NCBI RefSeq assembly: GCF_023101665.1
Contig: NZ_CP082161.1
Coordinates: 4,836,001-4,900,000 of the forward strand
DNA from: Bradyrhizobium sp. 195
Lineage (GTDB): Bacteria; Pseudomonadota; Alphaproteobacteria; Rhizobiales; Xanthobacteraceae
DNA length: 64,000 bases
Direction: 5' to 3'
This document shows positions 18,210 to 27,516 of the stretch, piece by piece. Under the pieces are notes generated by a model, which worked only from the letters and a program-made list of their open reading frames with translations, ran no database searches and was not told the DNA's origin. Each line of letters starts with the position of its first letter. Position 1 is the first letter of the stretch. A program made the translations under genes and the position numbers.

Positions 18210-20852
18210 CTAGCACTTCGGCTGGTTCGGCGGACATTTCTTCGCCGCAGGCGGCGGCGCTGCGGGACGCGGCGGAGGCGCTGCCGGGCGCGGCGGGGGT
18301 GGTGGTGCGACCGCCATCCGGGGCGGTGGCGGGGGAGCCGGCCGAGCGACCGGCGACGGTGGCGCTGCACGCGCCATTGGGGGCGGTGCGGGCCGGGCAA
18401 TGGGCGGTGGTGGTGCCGGGCGCGCTACGGCCACGGGCGGAGGCGCAGCCCTTTGCGGCGGAGGTGGTGCGACCCGAGGCGGTGGCGGCGGGGTCGGTCT
18501 CGCCAGAGCTTGTGGATGGGCTGGGGGCGCAACGGGCTTGGCGGCCTGCGGCGGCGCAGCGGGCCGCTGACCTTGAACCCTGGACGGCTCCCGTGCTGCC
18601 ACGGGCGGCGGTGGAGGTGCCACCGGCTTGACCGTGTTCGGGACGGCCGGTTTGCCCGCAGCCGCGCTCGGCGGCGGCAAACCGCCCGGCTGCGGGCCGG
18701 TCGGCCTGCCGCGCGGGTCAGTCGCGGACGGAGGCGATGCCGCAGGCTTGGGCAGCCCAGCGGACGGGGTCGTCCCTCCGGAAGCCGGCGGCTGGTTGGG
18801 CGCCGTAGCGGTTGCCGCGTTCGGCTGCGCCGGGGGGATATTGCCGGCGGGCGACGGGGTAGTCGCAACGGGTTTGCCATGGGATGGGGCGGCGCCGGGC
18901 GCGCCCCCTGCCCGTGCTGGGGGCGGCGGTCCGCCAGGCGTCCCGGGCACCGGCAGCGTATTGGCCTGCGGCAGCGTATTGGCCTGCGGCAGCTTGGCCG
19001 GTGCCGCTGCTTGCGGGGTCGCAGCAGCGTTGCCAGCCGGGACCGTCGCGGTCGGACTCGGCGTGCCGTTCGGCGTGACAACGCCGGGCACCACCCCTGC
19101 CCCGGCGGCTGGAGCGCCAGGAGTGCCAGGTGCCGGCAAGGTATTGGCCTGCGGCGGCTTTGCGCCCGCCGGCGGCGGCGCTGTCGTGAGAGGAGCGACA
19201 TTGGCCGGAGGCGGTGCCGCGGGACCGGGCCTTGCCGTCGGCTGGATGGTTGCGCTCGGCGGCATCGGCGCCTTGCCCTGCTGGATCAGCGCGGCTCGCT
19301 GTACGACCGCCTGCGGCACGGCGGGTCCGGCCGGGTTGGCACGGCCGGCGACCGCGGGCGCCAGATTGCCCAGCGCGGGCCCTGCGCCCGTCGGCGGAGC
19401 CGGCGGGCGGTTGATCACGGTGTTGATGACCGTCGTATTGTGGATGTTCTGATAGATGATGTTGTTCGGCGGCGGCGCGACATAGACCGGCGGCCTGACG
19501 AACACCGGGATCGGCACGAACACCGGCTGCGGCAGCACGAACAGGCCGACCACCGGCAGCGGCGGCGGCAGCACGATGAAATCCGGCGGCGGCGGCGGCA
19601 GATAATAGACCGGCGGCGGCGGTGGCGGCACGAAGCCGAAATCGGGGTCGCTGAAATACAGCACCGGGCGATCGACATAGACCACCTCCTCCGGCGGCGG
19701 TGGCGGCACGTCGTAGTCGATCATCGCAAAGGTCGGCGGCGGCTCGGCCGGTGCGGTGAGAATCGCGAGGCGCCGGCGTGCATCGGCCGCGTGCGGCCCG
19801 CGCGGATAGCGGCGCAGATACGACCAATAGGCCTCCGGCGTGTCGTTCCGGTAGGTGCGCCGCCAGGTGATCGCCTCGCGGCGCGCCGCGACGATCGCCA
19901 TCACGCGCTTCGACAAGGGATCACCGGGATAGGCCGCGAGGAATTCCTCATAGGCCGGCAGCGTGTCGCGCTCGAGCGCGGCGGCATAGGCATCCTGCAC
20001 GCCGAGATCTCGGATCGGCTTGCTCCTGATCGCGGCGACCTGGTCGGGCGCGGTCTCCGGCGGCGGCGCGTCGGGCGCCCGCTCGAAGAACGAAAACGGG
20101 GCTGTGATCTTCTGCTCGTTCCAGGGCACTTGCGCACCCTTCGAGGCCTCGTTGACGCGCAGGCGGACGCGGTCGAACACCTCAGGCAGCGGCAGGCCGC
20201 CGGTGCGGATCATCTCGGCCAGCGACTGGGCGTAAATGCCGTAGGGGCCCGGCTCCTCCGGCGCCACCGTGCCGGGCGCCGCGTTGAAGGCGATCAGCAT
20301 GTTCGGATCAGGTTCGACCAGCGCCAGGCCGCTGGCGATCGGCTGGCCGCCCTCGATGAAGGGCTGCGCGCGGGCAGCATCGAGCACGACGATGTTGGCC
20401 TTGAGCGGAATAGCGGCAAGCTGCCGCGCATAGTCGCTGATGCGCAAGGCCTCGGTCGGGATGTCGGTATCGCGGGTGATGTTGGAATCGACTGGGATGA
20501 AATAGTTCTCGCCGGCGAGTTGCACGCCGTAGCCGGCCAGATAGACCATCGCGACGGTGCCTGGTCCCGACGCCTGCGCCTTCTGGACGAAATCGCGAAA
20601 ACTCTTGCGCAGCGTGTCGCCGTCGAGGTCGCGCGCGCCGACCACGTCGAAGCCCGCCGCCTGCAGCGTCTGGGCGATCAGGCCGGCATCGTTCGCGGTG
20701 CTCGCCAGCGGCGACTTGGCGTAGGCACCATTGCCGACCACGAGCGCGATGCGCTTCTCCTGCTGCTGGGCGCCCGCTGGTCCCGGCGCGCCCGCGGCAA
20801 GCGCCACGATCGGCAGGAGAAGGCAGATGAAGAGTTTGAGCGTCCCACGCAT
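18210..20852 (-). CDS. Caspase-fold (peptidase C14) protein lacking the catalytic dyad, with long proline-rich tail
   Basis: An 880-residue exported protein. A signal peptide covers residues 1-29. A C14/caspase p20-like domain follows at about 33-250 ([33 protein letters not shown]). The residue normally His in AGHG is Tyr108 (LAGYGVQ), and the residue normally Cys in LDACR is Ala160 (LDAARAQPF), so proteolysis is not expected. Residues about 290-375 hold two short YxxFLxxYPxxP-type helical repeats. From about 380 to the end the chain is Pro/Ala-rich and low in complexity, including PPPPP runs and repeated QANTLP units. It may be a periplasmic or cell-surface scaffold. It is transcribed towards rpsB and stands alone. 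Confidence 0.85.
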   Translation of the reverse strand: MRGTLKLFICLLLPIVALAAGAPGPAGAQQQEKRIALVVGNGAYAKSPLASTANDAGLIAQTLQAAGFDVVGARDLDGDTLRKSFRDFVQKAQASGPGTVAMVYLAGYGVQLAGENYFIPVDSNITRDTDIPTEALRISDYARQLAAIPLKANIVVLDAARAQPFIEGGQPIASGLALVEPDPNMLIAFNAAPGTVAPEEPGPYGIYAQSLAEMIRTGGLPLPEVFDRVRLRVNEASKGAQVPWNEQKITAPFSFFERAPDAPPPETAPDQVAAIRSKPIRDLGVQDAYAAALERDTLPAYEEFLAAYPGDPLSKRVMAIVAARREAITWRRTYRNDTPEAYWSYLRRYPRGPHAADARRRLAILTAPAEPPPTFAMIDYDVPPPPPEEVVYVDRPVLYFSDPDFGFVPPPPPPVYYLPPPPPDFIVLPPPLPVVGLFVLPQPVFVPIPVFVRPPVYVAPPPNNIIYQNIHNTTVINTVINRPPAPPTGAGPALGNLAPAVAGRANPAGPAVPQAVVQRAALIQQGKAPMPPSATIQPTARPGPAAPPPANVAPLTTAPPPAGAKPPQANTLPAPGTPGAPAAGAGVVPGVVTPNGTPSPTATVPAGNAAATPQAAAPAKLPQANTLPQANTLPVPGTPGGPPPPARAGGAPGAAPSHGKPVATTPSPAGNIPPAQPNAATATAPNQPPASGGTTPSAGLPKPAASPPSATDPRGRPTGPQPGGLPPPSAAAGKPAVPNTVKPVAPPPPPVAAREPSRVQGQRPAAPPQAAKPVAPPAHPQALARPTPPPPPRVAPPPPQRAAPPPVAVARPAPPPPIARPAPPPMARAAPPSPVARPAPPPPPRMAVAPPPPPRPAAPPPRPAAPPPAAKKCPPNQPKC

Positions 20853-21053
20853 GGCTTGCTTGCCCGCTAGTGTCGTTGAGGTGCCGCGCGCATCCAGGCG
20901 CGCAGCCGGCTGAATGGTGCTTGAACGAAAGCTTGAATAACGAAAGGCTTGAATTATGAAAGGCTTGGATTGAGGCGGTGGCGTGGCCAGATCGTTCCGG
21001 CCGTCAGCCCCAGGCCAGCCTCGCTGCCCTGCGGCACCCCGCTCCGTCCTCGT

Positions 21054-21794
21054 TCATCCCTGCGCAATCAGGTCGACCGTCCCCGTCTTGAGCCGGTAGA
21101 TGCCGCCCAGGACATTCAGCTTGCCCTGCTCCACGGCCGCATTGAGGATCGGCGCCGCCGACTTCAGCTTCGCGACGTTATCGATCACGTTCTGCCGAAT
21201 CGCCTGGTCGAGCACCTCCCCGCCCTGCTGCATGGCCGCCTTGGCGGCAGGCGCGATCGCATCCACGAGCGCGGGGATGTGGCCGGGCGGCGACGTGTTG
21301 TCCTTGATCGCCTTCAGCGTCGCATCGACGGCGCCGCAAGCGTCGTGGCCGAGAACGAGGATCAGCGGCGCGCCCAGCACGGCGACCGCATATTCCATGC
21401 TGGCAATGGTCTCGACGCCGGCGAAATTTCCGGCGACGCGGCAGACGAACAGATCGCCGCGGCCGGTGTCGAAGGCATATTCCGGCGCGATGCGTGAATC
21501 GGCGCAGCTCAGCACCGCCGCGAACGGGTTCTGCCCGCCGGCCAGCGCCTCGCGCTCGTGCTTGAAATCGTGCCGCCGCGACACGCCCTGGACATAGCGC
21601 GCATTGCCCTCCGTCAGACGCTTCAAGGCGGCATCCGGCGAGAGCACGTTCTGCGGCTTGGGCGGCGCCTTCGCCTCCTTGGCAAGGGCCCTGCCAGTGA
21701 AGGCGAGGCCGAGCGCAGAGGCCGCAAGCAGCATCGCGGACCGCCGCGAGGGGACGAACCCGTCATGTCGAGATTCAGAGCACTTGTGGCACAT
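21054..21794 (-). CDS. Tat-exported beta-class carbonic anhydrase
   Basis: Zinc enzyme interconverting CO2 and bicarbonate. The predicted ligands are Cys97 and Asp99 with Arg101 (SCADSR), and His150 and Cys153 (GHDACGA). The N-terminal region carries a twin-arginine-like signal (SRRSAMLLAASALGLAF), so the enzyme acts in the periplasm, which is less usual than cytoplasmic beta-CAs. The N-terminus also has two Cys (CHKC) before the twin Arg. Length is 246 residues. It stands alone between the caspase-like gene and dnaE. Confidence 0.9.
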   Translation of the reverse strand: MCHKCSESRHDGFVPSRRSAMLLAASALGLAFTGRALAKEAKAPPKPQNVLSPDAALKRLTEGNARYVQGVSRRHDFKHEREALAGGQNPFAAVLSCADSRIAPEYAFDTGRGDLFVCRVAGNFAGVETIASMEYAVAVLGAPLILVLGHDACGAVDATLKAIKDNTSPPGHIPALVDAIAPAAKAAMQQGGEVLDQAIRQNVIDNVAKLKSAAPILNAAVEQGKLNVLGGIYRLKTGTVDLIAQG

Positions 21795-21936
21795 CTCTCA
21801 TCTCCTCCCGGCGCGATCGAAGCCGTCGCCGCGAATACGCGACGACGCCGCGATCATAGCCGCGATGACGTGACGAAACCACAACATCTGCCGCCCGAAC
21901 CCGCGGCCTTCACGGGGGTGCGTCCGCGGCGCGCGA

Positions 21937-24900
21937 TCATAGCTGCTGCACGTCCACCACGCCCGCGACCGCCTTGATCGCGCCGGCGATCTGCGGCGAG
22001 ACCTTGAAGCGGCCGGGCAGCTTCATCTCGACTTCGGTCTCGAGGTCGAGCATCATCACCAGTGAGACCTCGCCATCGCCGTTCGAGCGTGGTGCGATGC
22101 CCGGACTGCCGATCTTTGGCGCGGCGCCATTCGATGCGGCCATGTCGGGGCTGGCCAACCGCTTGGCAATCGACTCCAGCGGCTTGGTGTCGCGCACAAA
22201 GATGCGCAGCCCCTTCTGCGTCTTGGCGGCGGCATCATCCAGCGGCTCCGCATGCAGCACGCGGGCGCGCACGTCCTCGCCCTGGAGCTCGGCCCCGAGC
22301 TGCAGCAGCACGGCGGCGCCCGGCTCCAGCACATCGCGATATTGCGCGAGGCCTTCGGAGAACAGCACCGCCTCGAAATGGCCGGTCGGATCAGACAGGC
22401 CCATGATGCCCATCTTGTTGCCGGTCTTGGTGCGCCGTTCCATGCGCGACACCACGGTGGCCGCGACCTTGCCGGCGGTGGCGCCGGTCTTCACGGCGCG
22501 CGAGAATTCGGCCCAGCTCTGCACCCGCAGGCGCTTCAGCACTGTGGCGTAATCGTCGAGCGGATGTCCCGACAGGAAGAATCCGATCGCATCATATTCG
22601 CGGCGCAGCTTTTCGGCCGGCAGCCACGGCTCGATCTGCGGCAGCATGATGGTCGGTGCATCCGCCGACATCCCGAACATGTCGTTCTGGCCGATGGTCT
22701 CGGCCTGATGCGCGCGCTGGCAGGCGGCGAGGATCGAGTCCGCGCCGGCGAAGACGCGGGCGCGGTTCGGCTCCAGCGTGTCGAAGGCGCCGGCGGCGGC
22801 GAGACTTTCGATGATGCGCTTGTTGATCGCGCGCGGATTGACCCGCGCGGCAAAGTCGGCGAGCGAGGTGAACAATCCCCGCTTGGTGCGCTCCTCGATG
22901 ATCTGCTCAATCGCCTGGATGCCGACGCCCTTGAGCGCTGCGAGCGCGTAGTAGATCGTCTTTTCGCCGACCTCGAAGGTCGCGCCGGAGCGGTTGACGT
23001 TCGGCGGCTCGACCTTGATGCCGAGGCGCTGCGCCTCCGAGCGGAATTCAGAGAGCTTGTCGGTGTTGTTGAGATCGAGCGTCATCGACGCCGCGATGAA
23101 CTCCACCGGATAATGCGCCTTCATGTAGGCGGTGTGGTAGGACACCAGCGCATAGGCCGCCGCGTGGCTCTTGTTGAAGCCGTAGTCGGCGAACTTGGCG
23201 AGCAGCTCGAAGATGGTCTCGGCCTGTGCCTTCGGCACGCCGTTCTTCACCGCGCCCGCGACGAAGATGTCGCGCTGCTTGTCCATCTCGGCGCGGATCT
23301 TCTTGCCCATGGCGCGGCGCAGGAGGTCGGCGTCGCCGAGCGAATAGCCCGACATCACCTGCGCGATCTGCATCACCTGTTCCTGGTAGATGATGACGCC
23401 GAAGGTCTCTTTCAGGATCGGCTCCAGCACGGGATGCAGATATTCCGGCTCCTCGTCGCCGTGCTTGCGCGCACAATAGGTCGGGATGTTCGCCATCGGG
23501 CCCGGGCGATACAGCGCGACCAGCGCGATGATGTCCTCGAACCGGTCCGGGCGCATGTCGACCAGCGCGCGCCGCATGCCCTGGCTTTCAACCTGGAACA
23601 CGCCGACCACCTCGCCGCGCGCCAGCATCTGGTAGCTCTCGGCATCGTCGATCGGCAGCGTCGCAAGATCGACGTCGATGTTGCGCGGCTTGAGCAGCTT
23701 GCACGCGACGTCGAGCACGGTCAGCGTCTTCAGGCCGAGGAAGTCGAACTTGACGAGGCCGGCCGGCTCGACCCACTTCATGTTGAACTGGGTCACCGGC
23801 ATGTCGGATTTGGGATCGCGGTAGAGCGGCACGAGCTCGCTCAGGGGCCGATCGCCGATGACGATGCCGGCCGCATGGGTCGAGGCATGGCGCGTCAGGC
23901 CTTCCAGGCGCTGGGCGATGTCGAAGGCGCGCGCGACCACCGGGTCTTCGTCGCGAAACGCCTGGAGCTTTGGCTCGCTCTCGATCGCCGCGGCGAGCGT
24001 CACCGGCGCGGCCGGATTCTGCGGCACGAGTTTTGTGAGTTTGTCGACCTGCCCGTAAGGCATTTGCAGGACGCGGCCGACGTCGCGCAGCACACCGCGC
24101 GCCTGCAGCGTACCGAAGGTGATGATCTGCGCGACCTGGTCGCGGCCGTAGCGCTGCTGCACGTAGCTGATCACCTCGCCGCGGCGGTCCTGGCAGAAGT
24201 CGATGTCGAAGTCCGGCATCGAGACGCGTTCGGGATTGAGGAAGCGCTCGAACAGCAGGCCGAACTTGATCGGATCGAGGTCGGTGATGGTCAGCGCCCA
24301 GGCGACCAGCGAGCCTGCGCCGGAGCCGCGGCCCGGCCCGACCGGAATCCCTTGGCCCTTCGCCCATTTGATGAAGTCGGACACGATCAGGAAGTAGCCC
24401 GCGTATTTCATGCGCATGATGACGTCGAGCTCGAACGCCAGGCGCTTGTTGTAGTCCTCTTCCGTGGTGCCCTGCGACAGGCCGTGGACGCTGAGACGGT
24501 TGGCAAGCCCCGCCTCCGCCTGGCGCTTCAATTCCGCCGACTCGACCGCCGCGGCGTCCGAGCTCTGCGCGGCGCCGACGGTGAAGAACGGCAGGATCGG
24601 CTTGCGCGTCATCGGCCGGAACGAGCAGCGCTCGGCAATCTCCACCGTCGAGGCCAGCGCCTCCGGAATGTCGGCGAACAGCACCGCCATCTCGGCGCGG
24701 GTCTTGAAACGGTGATCGGGCGTGAGCTGCTCGCGCTCGGTCTCCGCGATCAGCCGCCCGCCGGCGATGCAGAGCAGTGCATCATGCGCTTCGTAATCGT
24801 CGGTCGAGGCGAAATACGGCTCGTTGGTCGCAACCAGCGGCAATCCCTTGGCGTAGGCCATGTCGATCAGGCCGCTTTCGACACGCCGCTCCTTGTCGGT

Positions 24901-25440
24901 GTTGTGGCGCTGCAATTCGATGTAGAGGCGGTCGCCGAACAGGCCGGCCAGACGCTCGCAGCGCAGTGCGGCAAGTTCGGCGTGACCGCCGGCAAGCGCC
25001 AGCGAGATCGGCCCGTCCGGTCCGCCCGTCAGCGCGATCAGTCCTTCGGTCTCGCCGTCGAACCAGTCGAGCCTGACGAACGGAGCATGGCTGTCTGGCG
25101 ATTCGAGGAACGCGCGCGAGTTCAGCCGCATCAGGCTGCGATAGCCGCGCTCCTGCGCCGCCAGCAGCACCACGCGCGAGGGCCCCATCGCGTTGCGCGC
25201 GTTCGGATCCTGGTCACCGAAATCGATCGCCAGCTCGCAGCCGACGATCGGCTGGATGCCGGAGCCCGCCATCTTGTCGGAGAACTCCAGCGCACCGAAC
25301 AGATTGTCGGTGTCGGTCAGTGCCAGGGCCGGCTGGTGATCCTTCTTGGCAAGCTCGGCGAGCTTGGCGATCTTGATCGAGCCCTTGAGCAGCGAATAGG
25401 CCGAGTGAACGTGAAGGTGAACAAATCCGGCGCTCGGCAT
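21937..25440 (-). CDS. dnaE: DNA polymerase III alpha subunit
   Basis: Replicative polymerase catalytic subunit, 1167 residues, similar in length to E. coli DnaE. The N-terminal PHP domain begins FVHLHVHSAYSLLKG. The polymerase palm has the catalytic acidic motif PDFDIDFCQDRR, followed by YGRDQVAQIITFGT. The thumb/finger region, a tandem HhH region (GIQAIEQIIEER) and a C-terminal OB fold follow. It is the main DnaE and not the error-prone ImuB-associated DnaE2, judging from the full PHP and C-terminal domains and the absence of imuA/imuB neighbours. Confidence 0.96.
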   Translation of the reverse strand: MPSAGFVHLHVHSAYSLLKGSIKIAKLAELAKKDHQPALALTDTDNLFGALEFSDKMAGSGIQPIVGCELAIDFGDQDPNARNAMGPSRVVLLAAQERGYRSLMRLNSRAFLESPDSHAPFVRLDWFDGETEGLIALTGGPDGPISLALAGGHAELAALRCERLAGLFGDRLYIELQRHNTDKERRVESGLIDMAYAKGLPLVATNEPYFASTDDYEAHDALLCIAGGRLIAETEREQLTPDHRFKTRAEMAVLFADIPEALASTVEIAERCSFRPMTRKPILPFFTVGAAQSSDAAAVESAELKRQAEAGLANRLSVHGLSQGTTEEDYNKRLAFELDVIMRMKYAGYFLIVSDFIKWAKGQGIPVGPGRGSGAGSLVAWALTITDLDPIKFGLLFERFLNPERVSMPDFDIDFCQDRRGEVISYVQQRYGRDQVAQIITFGTLQARGVLRDVGRVLQMPYGQVDKLTKLVPQNPAAPVTLAAAIESEPKLQAFRDEDPVVARAFDIAQRLEGLTRHASTHAAGIVIGDRPLSELVPLYRDPKSDMPVTQFNMKWVEPAGLVKFDFLGLKTLTVLDVACKLLKPRNIDVDLATLPIDDAESYQMLARGEVVGVFQVESQGMRRALVDMRPDRFEDIIALVALYRPGPMANIPTYCARKHGDEEPEYLHPVLEPILKETFGVIIYQEQVMQIAQVMSGYSLGDADLLRRAMGKKIRAEMDKQRDIFVAGAVKNGVPKAQAETIFELLAKFADYGFNKSHAAAYALVSYHTAYMKAHYPVEFIAASMTLDLNNTDKLSEFRSEAQRLGIKVEPPNVNRSGATFEVGEKTIYYALAALKGVGIQAIEQIIEERTKRGLFTSLADFAARVNPRAINKRIIESLAAAGAFDTLEPNRARVFAGADSILAACQRAHQAETIGQNDMFGMSADAPTIMLPQIEPWLPAEKLRREYDAIGFFLSGHPLDDYATVLKRLRVQSWAEFSRAVKTGATAGKVAATVVSRMERRTKTGNKMGIMGLSDPTGHFEAVLFSEGLAQYRDVLEPGAAVLLQLGAELQGEDVRARVLHAEPLDDAAAKTQKGLRIFVRDTKPLESIAKRLASPDMAASNGAAPKIGSPGIAPRSNGDGEVSLVMMLDLETEVEMKLPGRFKVSPQIAGAIKAVAGVVDVQQL

Positions 25441-25655
25441 GGTCGCGTGACGGCCTCTTGCAGATGAGATGGAGCGGTCGCCGGCTCTTCAAGGCATCAT
25501 GCCCTCGCCCGGCCGACTCGCCTCACAATGGTGAGGTGTCACTGCTCCAGAGTCCACGCCGGAGCGGCCGATTCGCCGCGTCGTCCCGCTTTTCCCCAAG
25601 GGGCCACCGACAAGAGGAGCACCGGTTCACAAGCCGCCGCCCTGGAGCTGCGGAA

Positions 25656-25754
25656 TCAGAGCTGCGGTATGACCTGGGCCCAGATGGCGATCATCCCTAC
25701 GAACAGCGTGATGGACGCCAGGGCTGCAGCTTCTTCCACGAAAATCTTGAACAT
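25656..25754 (-). CDS. 32-residue membrane microprotein, putatively SOS-induced
   Basis: A small frame on the minus strand from ATG 25754 to TGA 25656. The product starts MFKIFVEEAAALASITLF, is hydrophobic from about residue 9 to 28, and ends WAQVIPQL: one membrane-spanning helix with an acidic pair (EE) near the N-terminus. A good ribosome-binding site (GGGAGCGAG) lies 3-11 bases upstream. Two LexA-type boxes overlap a likely promoter just upstream. The size, single helix and LexA control resemble SidA, the 29-residue SOS-induced division inhibitor of Caulobacter. I cannot claim sequence homology. It lies between dnaE and an omp gene, all on the same strand. Confidence 0.7.
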   Translation of the reverse strand: MFKIFVEEAAALASITLFVGMIAIWAQVIPQL

Positions 25755-25772
25755 GATCTCGCTCCCTTGCTA

Positions 25773-25816
25773 GAACGTATGAAGAACATTGTTCTCATTT
25801 CGTTCTCAGGAGTCAA
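25773..25816 (-). promoter_or_regulatory. Promoter with two overlapping LexA (SOS) boxes
   Basis: Two boxes fit the alphaproteobacterial LexA site (GTTC-N7-GTTC): 25791-25805 reads GTTC-TCATTTC-GTTC on the plus strand, and 25773-25787 reads GAAC-GTATGAA-GAAC, the same motif on the other strand. On the minus strand, TTGACT (25816-25811) and AACAAT (25793-25788) are 17 bases apart and form a good sigma-70 promoter. One box covers the spacer and -10, the other the expected start site. The transcript would begin about 25-30 bases before the microprotein ATG. Confidence 0.7.
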
Positions 25817-25865
25817 GCCACCTCAACCATCCCGCAATCGAATGGTTAACTCGTTGAATCCGCAC

Positions 25866-25901
25866 AATAAAAAAAGCCCCGGCGCAAGGCCGGGGCTTTC
25901 G
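25866..25901 (-). terminator. Rho-independent terminator of the Omp25/31-like gene
   Basis: Perfect 11-bp stem (25873-25883 with 25889-25899, 5-base loop GCAAG). On the minus strand it runs into a T-rich tail (complement of 25866-25875). It lies about 30 bases after the stop of the outer-membrane protein gene and separates it from the microprotein promoter. Confidence 0.85.
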
Positions 25902-25928
25902 ACAAACGCCCGAAGAGAGCGATTGATA

Positions 25929-26648
25929 TCAGTAACGGCCGAGGATCGGGCCGCCGAACTTGTAGTTCAGGCGAACGAGGCCCATGTCCACGTCCTGCTT
26001 GACGCGCTCGACAGCGCCACTGGCAAAGGTGACGTCGTGGTCGCCGAGGAAGATGTGATTGTACTCGACGCCGACCGACCAGTTCGGAGCAAAGCCAAAC
26101 TCCAGGCCCGCGCCGACCGTGCCACCCCAACGGGTCTCATCGGCCCGGTCGAGGTTCGCACCCGTGACAGCGCTGTAAACGTCGTACTTGTTGCTGACGA
26201 CGGCCGCACCGCCCTTCGCGTAGAGCAGGACGTTGTTCCAGGCATAGCCAACCTGGCCGGTGATCAGACCGAACGAGTCGACACGCGTGCGGTTCCGGAA
26301 GCCGGTGATGCCGCTGATGTTGTCGCCCGAGAAGTCGGCCCAGTTGCCCTGGCCTTCGACGCCGAACACGAACTGGCCGGACTGCAAGCGGTAACCGACC
26401 TGACCACCGACCGTGCCGCCAGTGGAATTGTGGGAGCCTTCGGGGCCGAAGCCGACGAGGTTCCACGAGGTATCGGCCGAACCGCCGCCGCCGTTGATAC
26501 CGATGTAGAAGCCGCTCCAGTCGTAGATCGCGGCGACCATCGCTGGCGCCTTGGTGTAGGGCCGTGCCGCGAGATCAGCAGCCAGCGCCGGCGCAGTCGC
26601 GCTCAGCGCGACAAGGCTCACAGCAGCAAGCAACAAATTCTTCTTCAT
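25929..26648 (-). CDS. Outer-membrane beta-barrel protein, Omp25/Omp31 type
   Basis: Small porin-like or structural outer-membrane protein of 239 residues. The signal peptide is MKKNLLLAAVSLVALSATAPALAAD. The mature start contains the family pattern YDWSGFYIGINGGGG. Alternating amphipathic strands follow, with a C-terminal segment VRLNYKFGGPILGRY. Bradyrhizobium genomes carry many paralogues of this type. It is monocistronic, with a strong terminator after the stop. Confidence 0.9.
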   Translation of the reverse strand: MKKNLLLAAVSLVALSATAPALAADLAARPYTKAPAMVAAIYDWSGFYIGINGGGGSADTSWNLVGFGPEGSHNSTGGTVGGQVGYRLQSGQFVFGVEGQGNWADFSGDNISGITGFRNRTRVDSFGLITGQVGYAWNNVLLYAKGGAAVVSNKYDVYSAVTGANLDRADETRWGGTVGAGLEFGFAPNWSVGVEYNHIFLGDHDVTFASGAVERVKQDVDMGLVRLNYKFGGPILGRY

Positions 26649-26901
26649 TTGAGTCCCGTTCCAGTTTCGTCGTTAGGCCCCCTGGCCGCGCAGTGGTCAT
26701 AACAGCGAACAACGGAATTGCTGTAACCTCGACGCCACAGTTCGCACCAAAGGCCCGCGCTTCATGAATGAAGATTTATCAACGCGGGCTGGAAACCCTT
26801 TGAAACAAGTGTTTTCTGTAGTTCCAATGTCGGCAACACGAGATAAATTGCATGCACGCGTAACAACGTCGCTCGCACGTTCGCGTGATGGAGAATTGAA
26901 G

Positions 26902-27222
26902 ATGCCTAGACGAGTTGCCCTCCCCATTGTGGCCACATTTTCGCTCGCACTCGCCACATTTGCACTCTCGTCGAGCGCAAGCACACCGGCGCGCGCGTTC
27001 GGCACGCACCATCCATTTTGCCTCACCGGCGATGAATGGCCGGGTCTGAGCAATTGCAGGTTCGACACCTACGCGCAGTGTCAGGCAAGCGCATCGGGTC
27101 GCGCGCTGACCTGCATCGCGAATCCCTTCTTCGCCGGACAGAGCGACGACCCCTACGCCTACCAGAATCGTCCGCGCGCGCAGACGCCGGGTTATTCACC
27201 CGGCTACTACCTGCCGCGCTGA
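26902..27222 (+). CDS. DUF3551 exported protein (first of a tandem pair)
   Basis: A 106-residue secreted protein with a signal peptide (MPRRVALPIVATFSLALATF). It also has the DUF3551 pattern: FCLTGDEWPGLSNCRFDTYAQC, then a second Cys pair ending TCIANPFF. The four Cys probably form two disulphides in the periplasm. I chose ATG 26902 because GGAGA lies just upstream and the signal peptide starts there; earlier in-frame starts (26764) would bury it. The tail is rich in Tyr, Pro and Arg. DUF3551 proteins are abundant in Bradyrhizobium and have no known function. Confidence 0.8.
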   Translation: MPRRVALPIVATFSLALATFALSSSASTPARAFGTHHPFCLTGDEWPGLSNCRFDTYAQCQASASGRALTCIANPFFAGQSDDPYAYQNRPRAQTPGYSPGYYLPR

Positions 27223-27223
27223 G

Positions 27224-27490
27224 ATGCACCGCCCTCGCCTCGCACTCGTCGTGATCGGTCTGCTCCTCGCGGGCGGATCTGCACGCGCGCAGACCTATGA
27301 TCCGAGCTATCCCGTGTGCATGCAGATCTACGGCCCCGTCGGCTATTTCGACTGCCGCTACGGCTCGCTCGAACAGTGCAGATATCTCGCCGTCGGACGT
27401 TCGGCGAGTTGCGTGGTGAATCCGTATTTCTCGCAGAGGAAACCGCCGCCCTCTCGTCGCTCCAGACGCGGTGCAGCTGACACCGAATGA
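27224..27490 (+). CDS. DUF3551 exported protein (second of a tandem pair)
   Basis: An 88-residue protein with signal peptide (LALVVIGLLLAGGSARAQ) and the DUF3551 Cys pattern (YPVCMQIYG; FDCRYGSLEQC; CVVNPYFSQ). The tail is short and Arg-rich. The start is one base after the stop of the preceding DUF3551 gene, so the two are co-transcribed and probably arose by duplication. Function unknown. Confidence 0.75.
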   Translation: MHRPRLALVVIGLLLAGGSARAQTYDPSYPVCMQIYGPVGYFDCRYGSLEQCRYLAVGRSASCVVNPYFSQRKPPPSRRSRRGAADTE

Positions 27491-27516
27491 TTCCCCAACT
27501 ATTGCCTTCGCGTCCC

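Noticed and set aside
18453..20870. An 805-codon plus-strand frame opposite the caspase-like gene
   Set aside because: Extremely Arg-rich and without any motif; it arises from the Pro/Ala-rich tail read in antisense.
22252..25467. A 1071-codon open frame on the plus strand opposite dnaE
   Set aside because: It is the antisense shadow of a GC-rich coding sequence: Arg/His/Asp/Leu-heavy, no domain, and dnaE on the other strand is certain.
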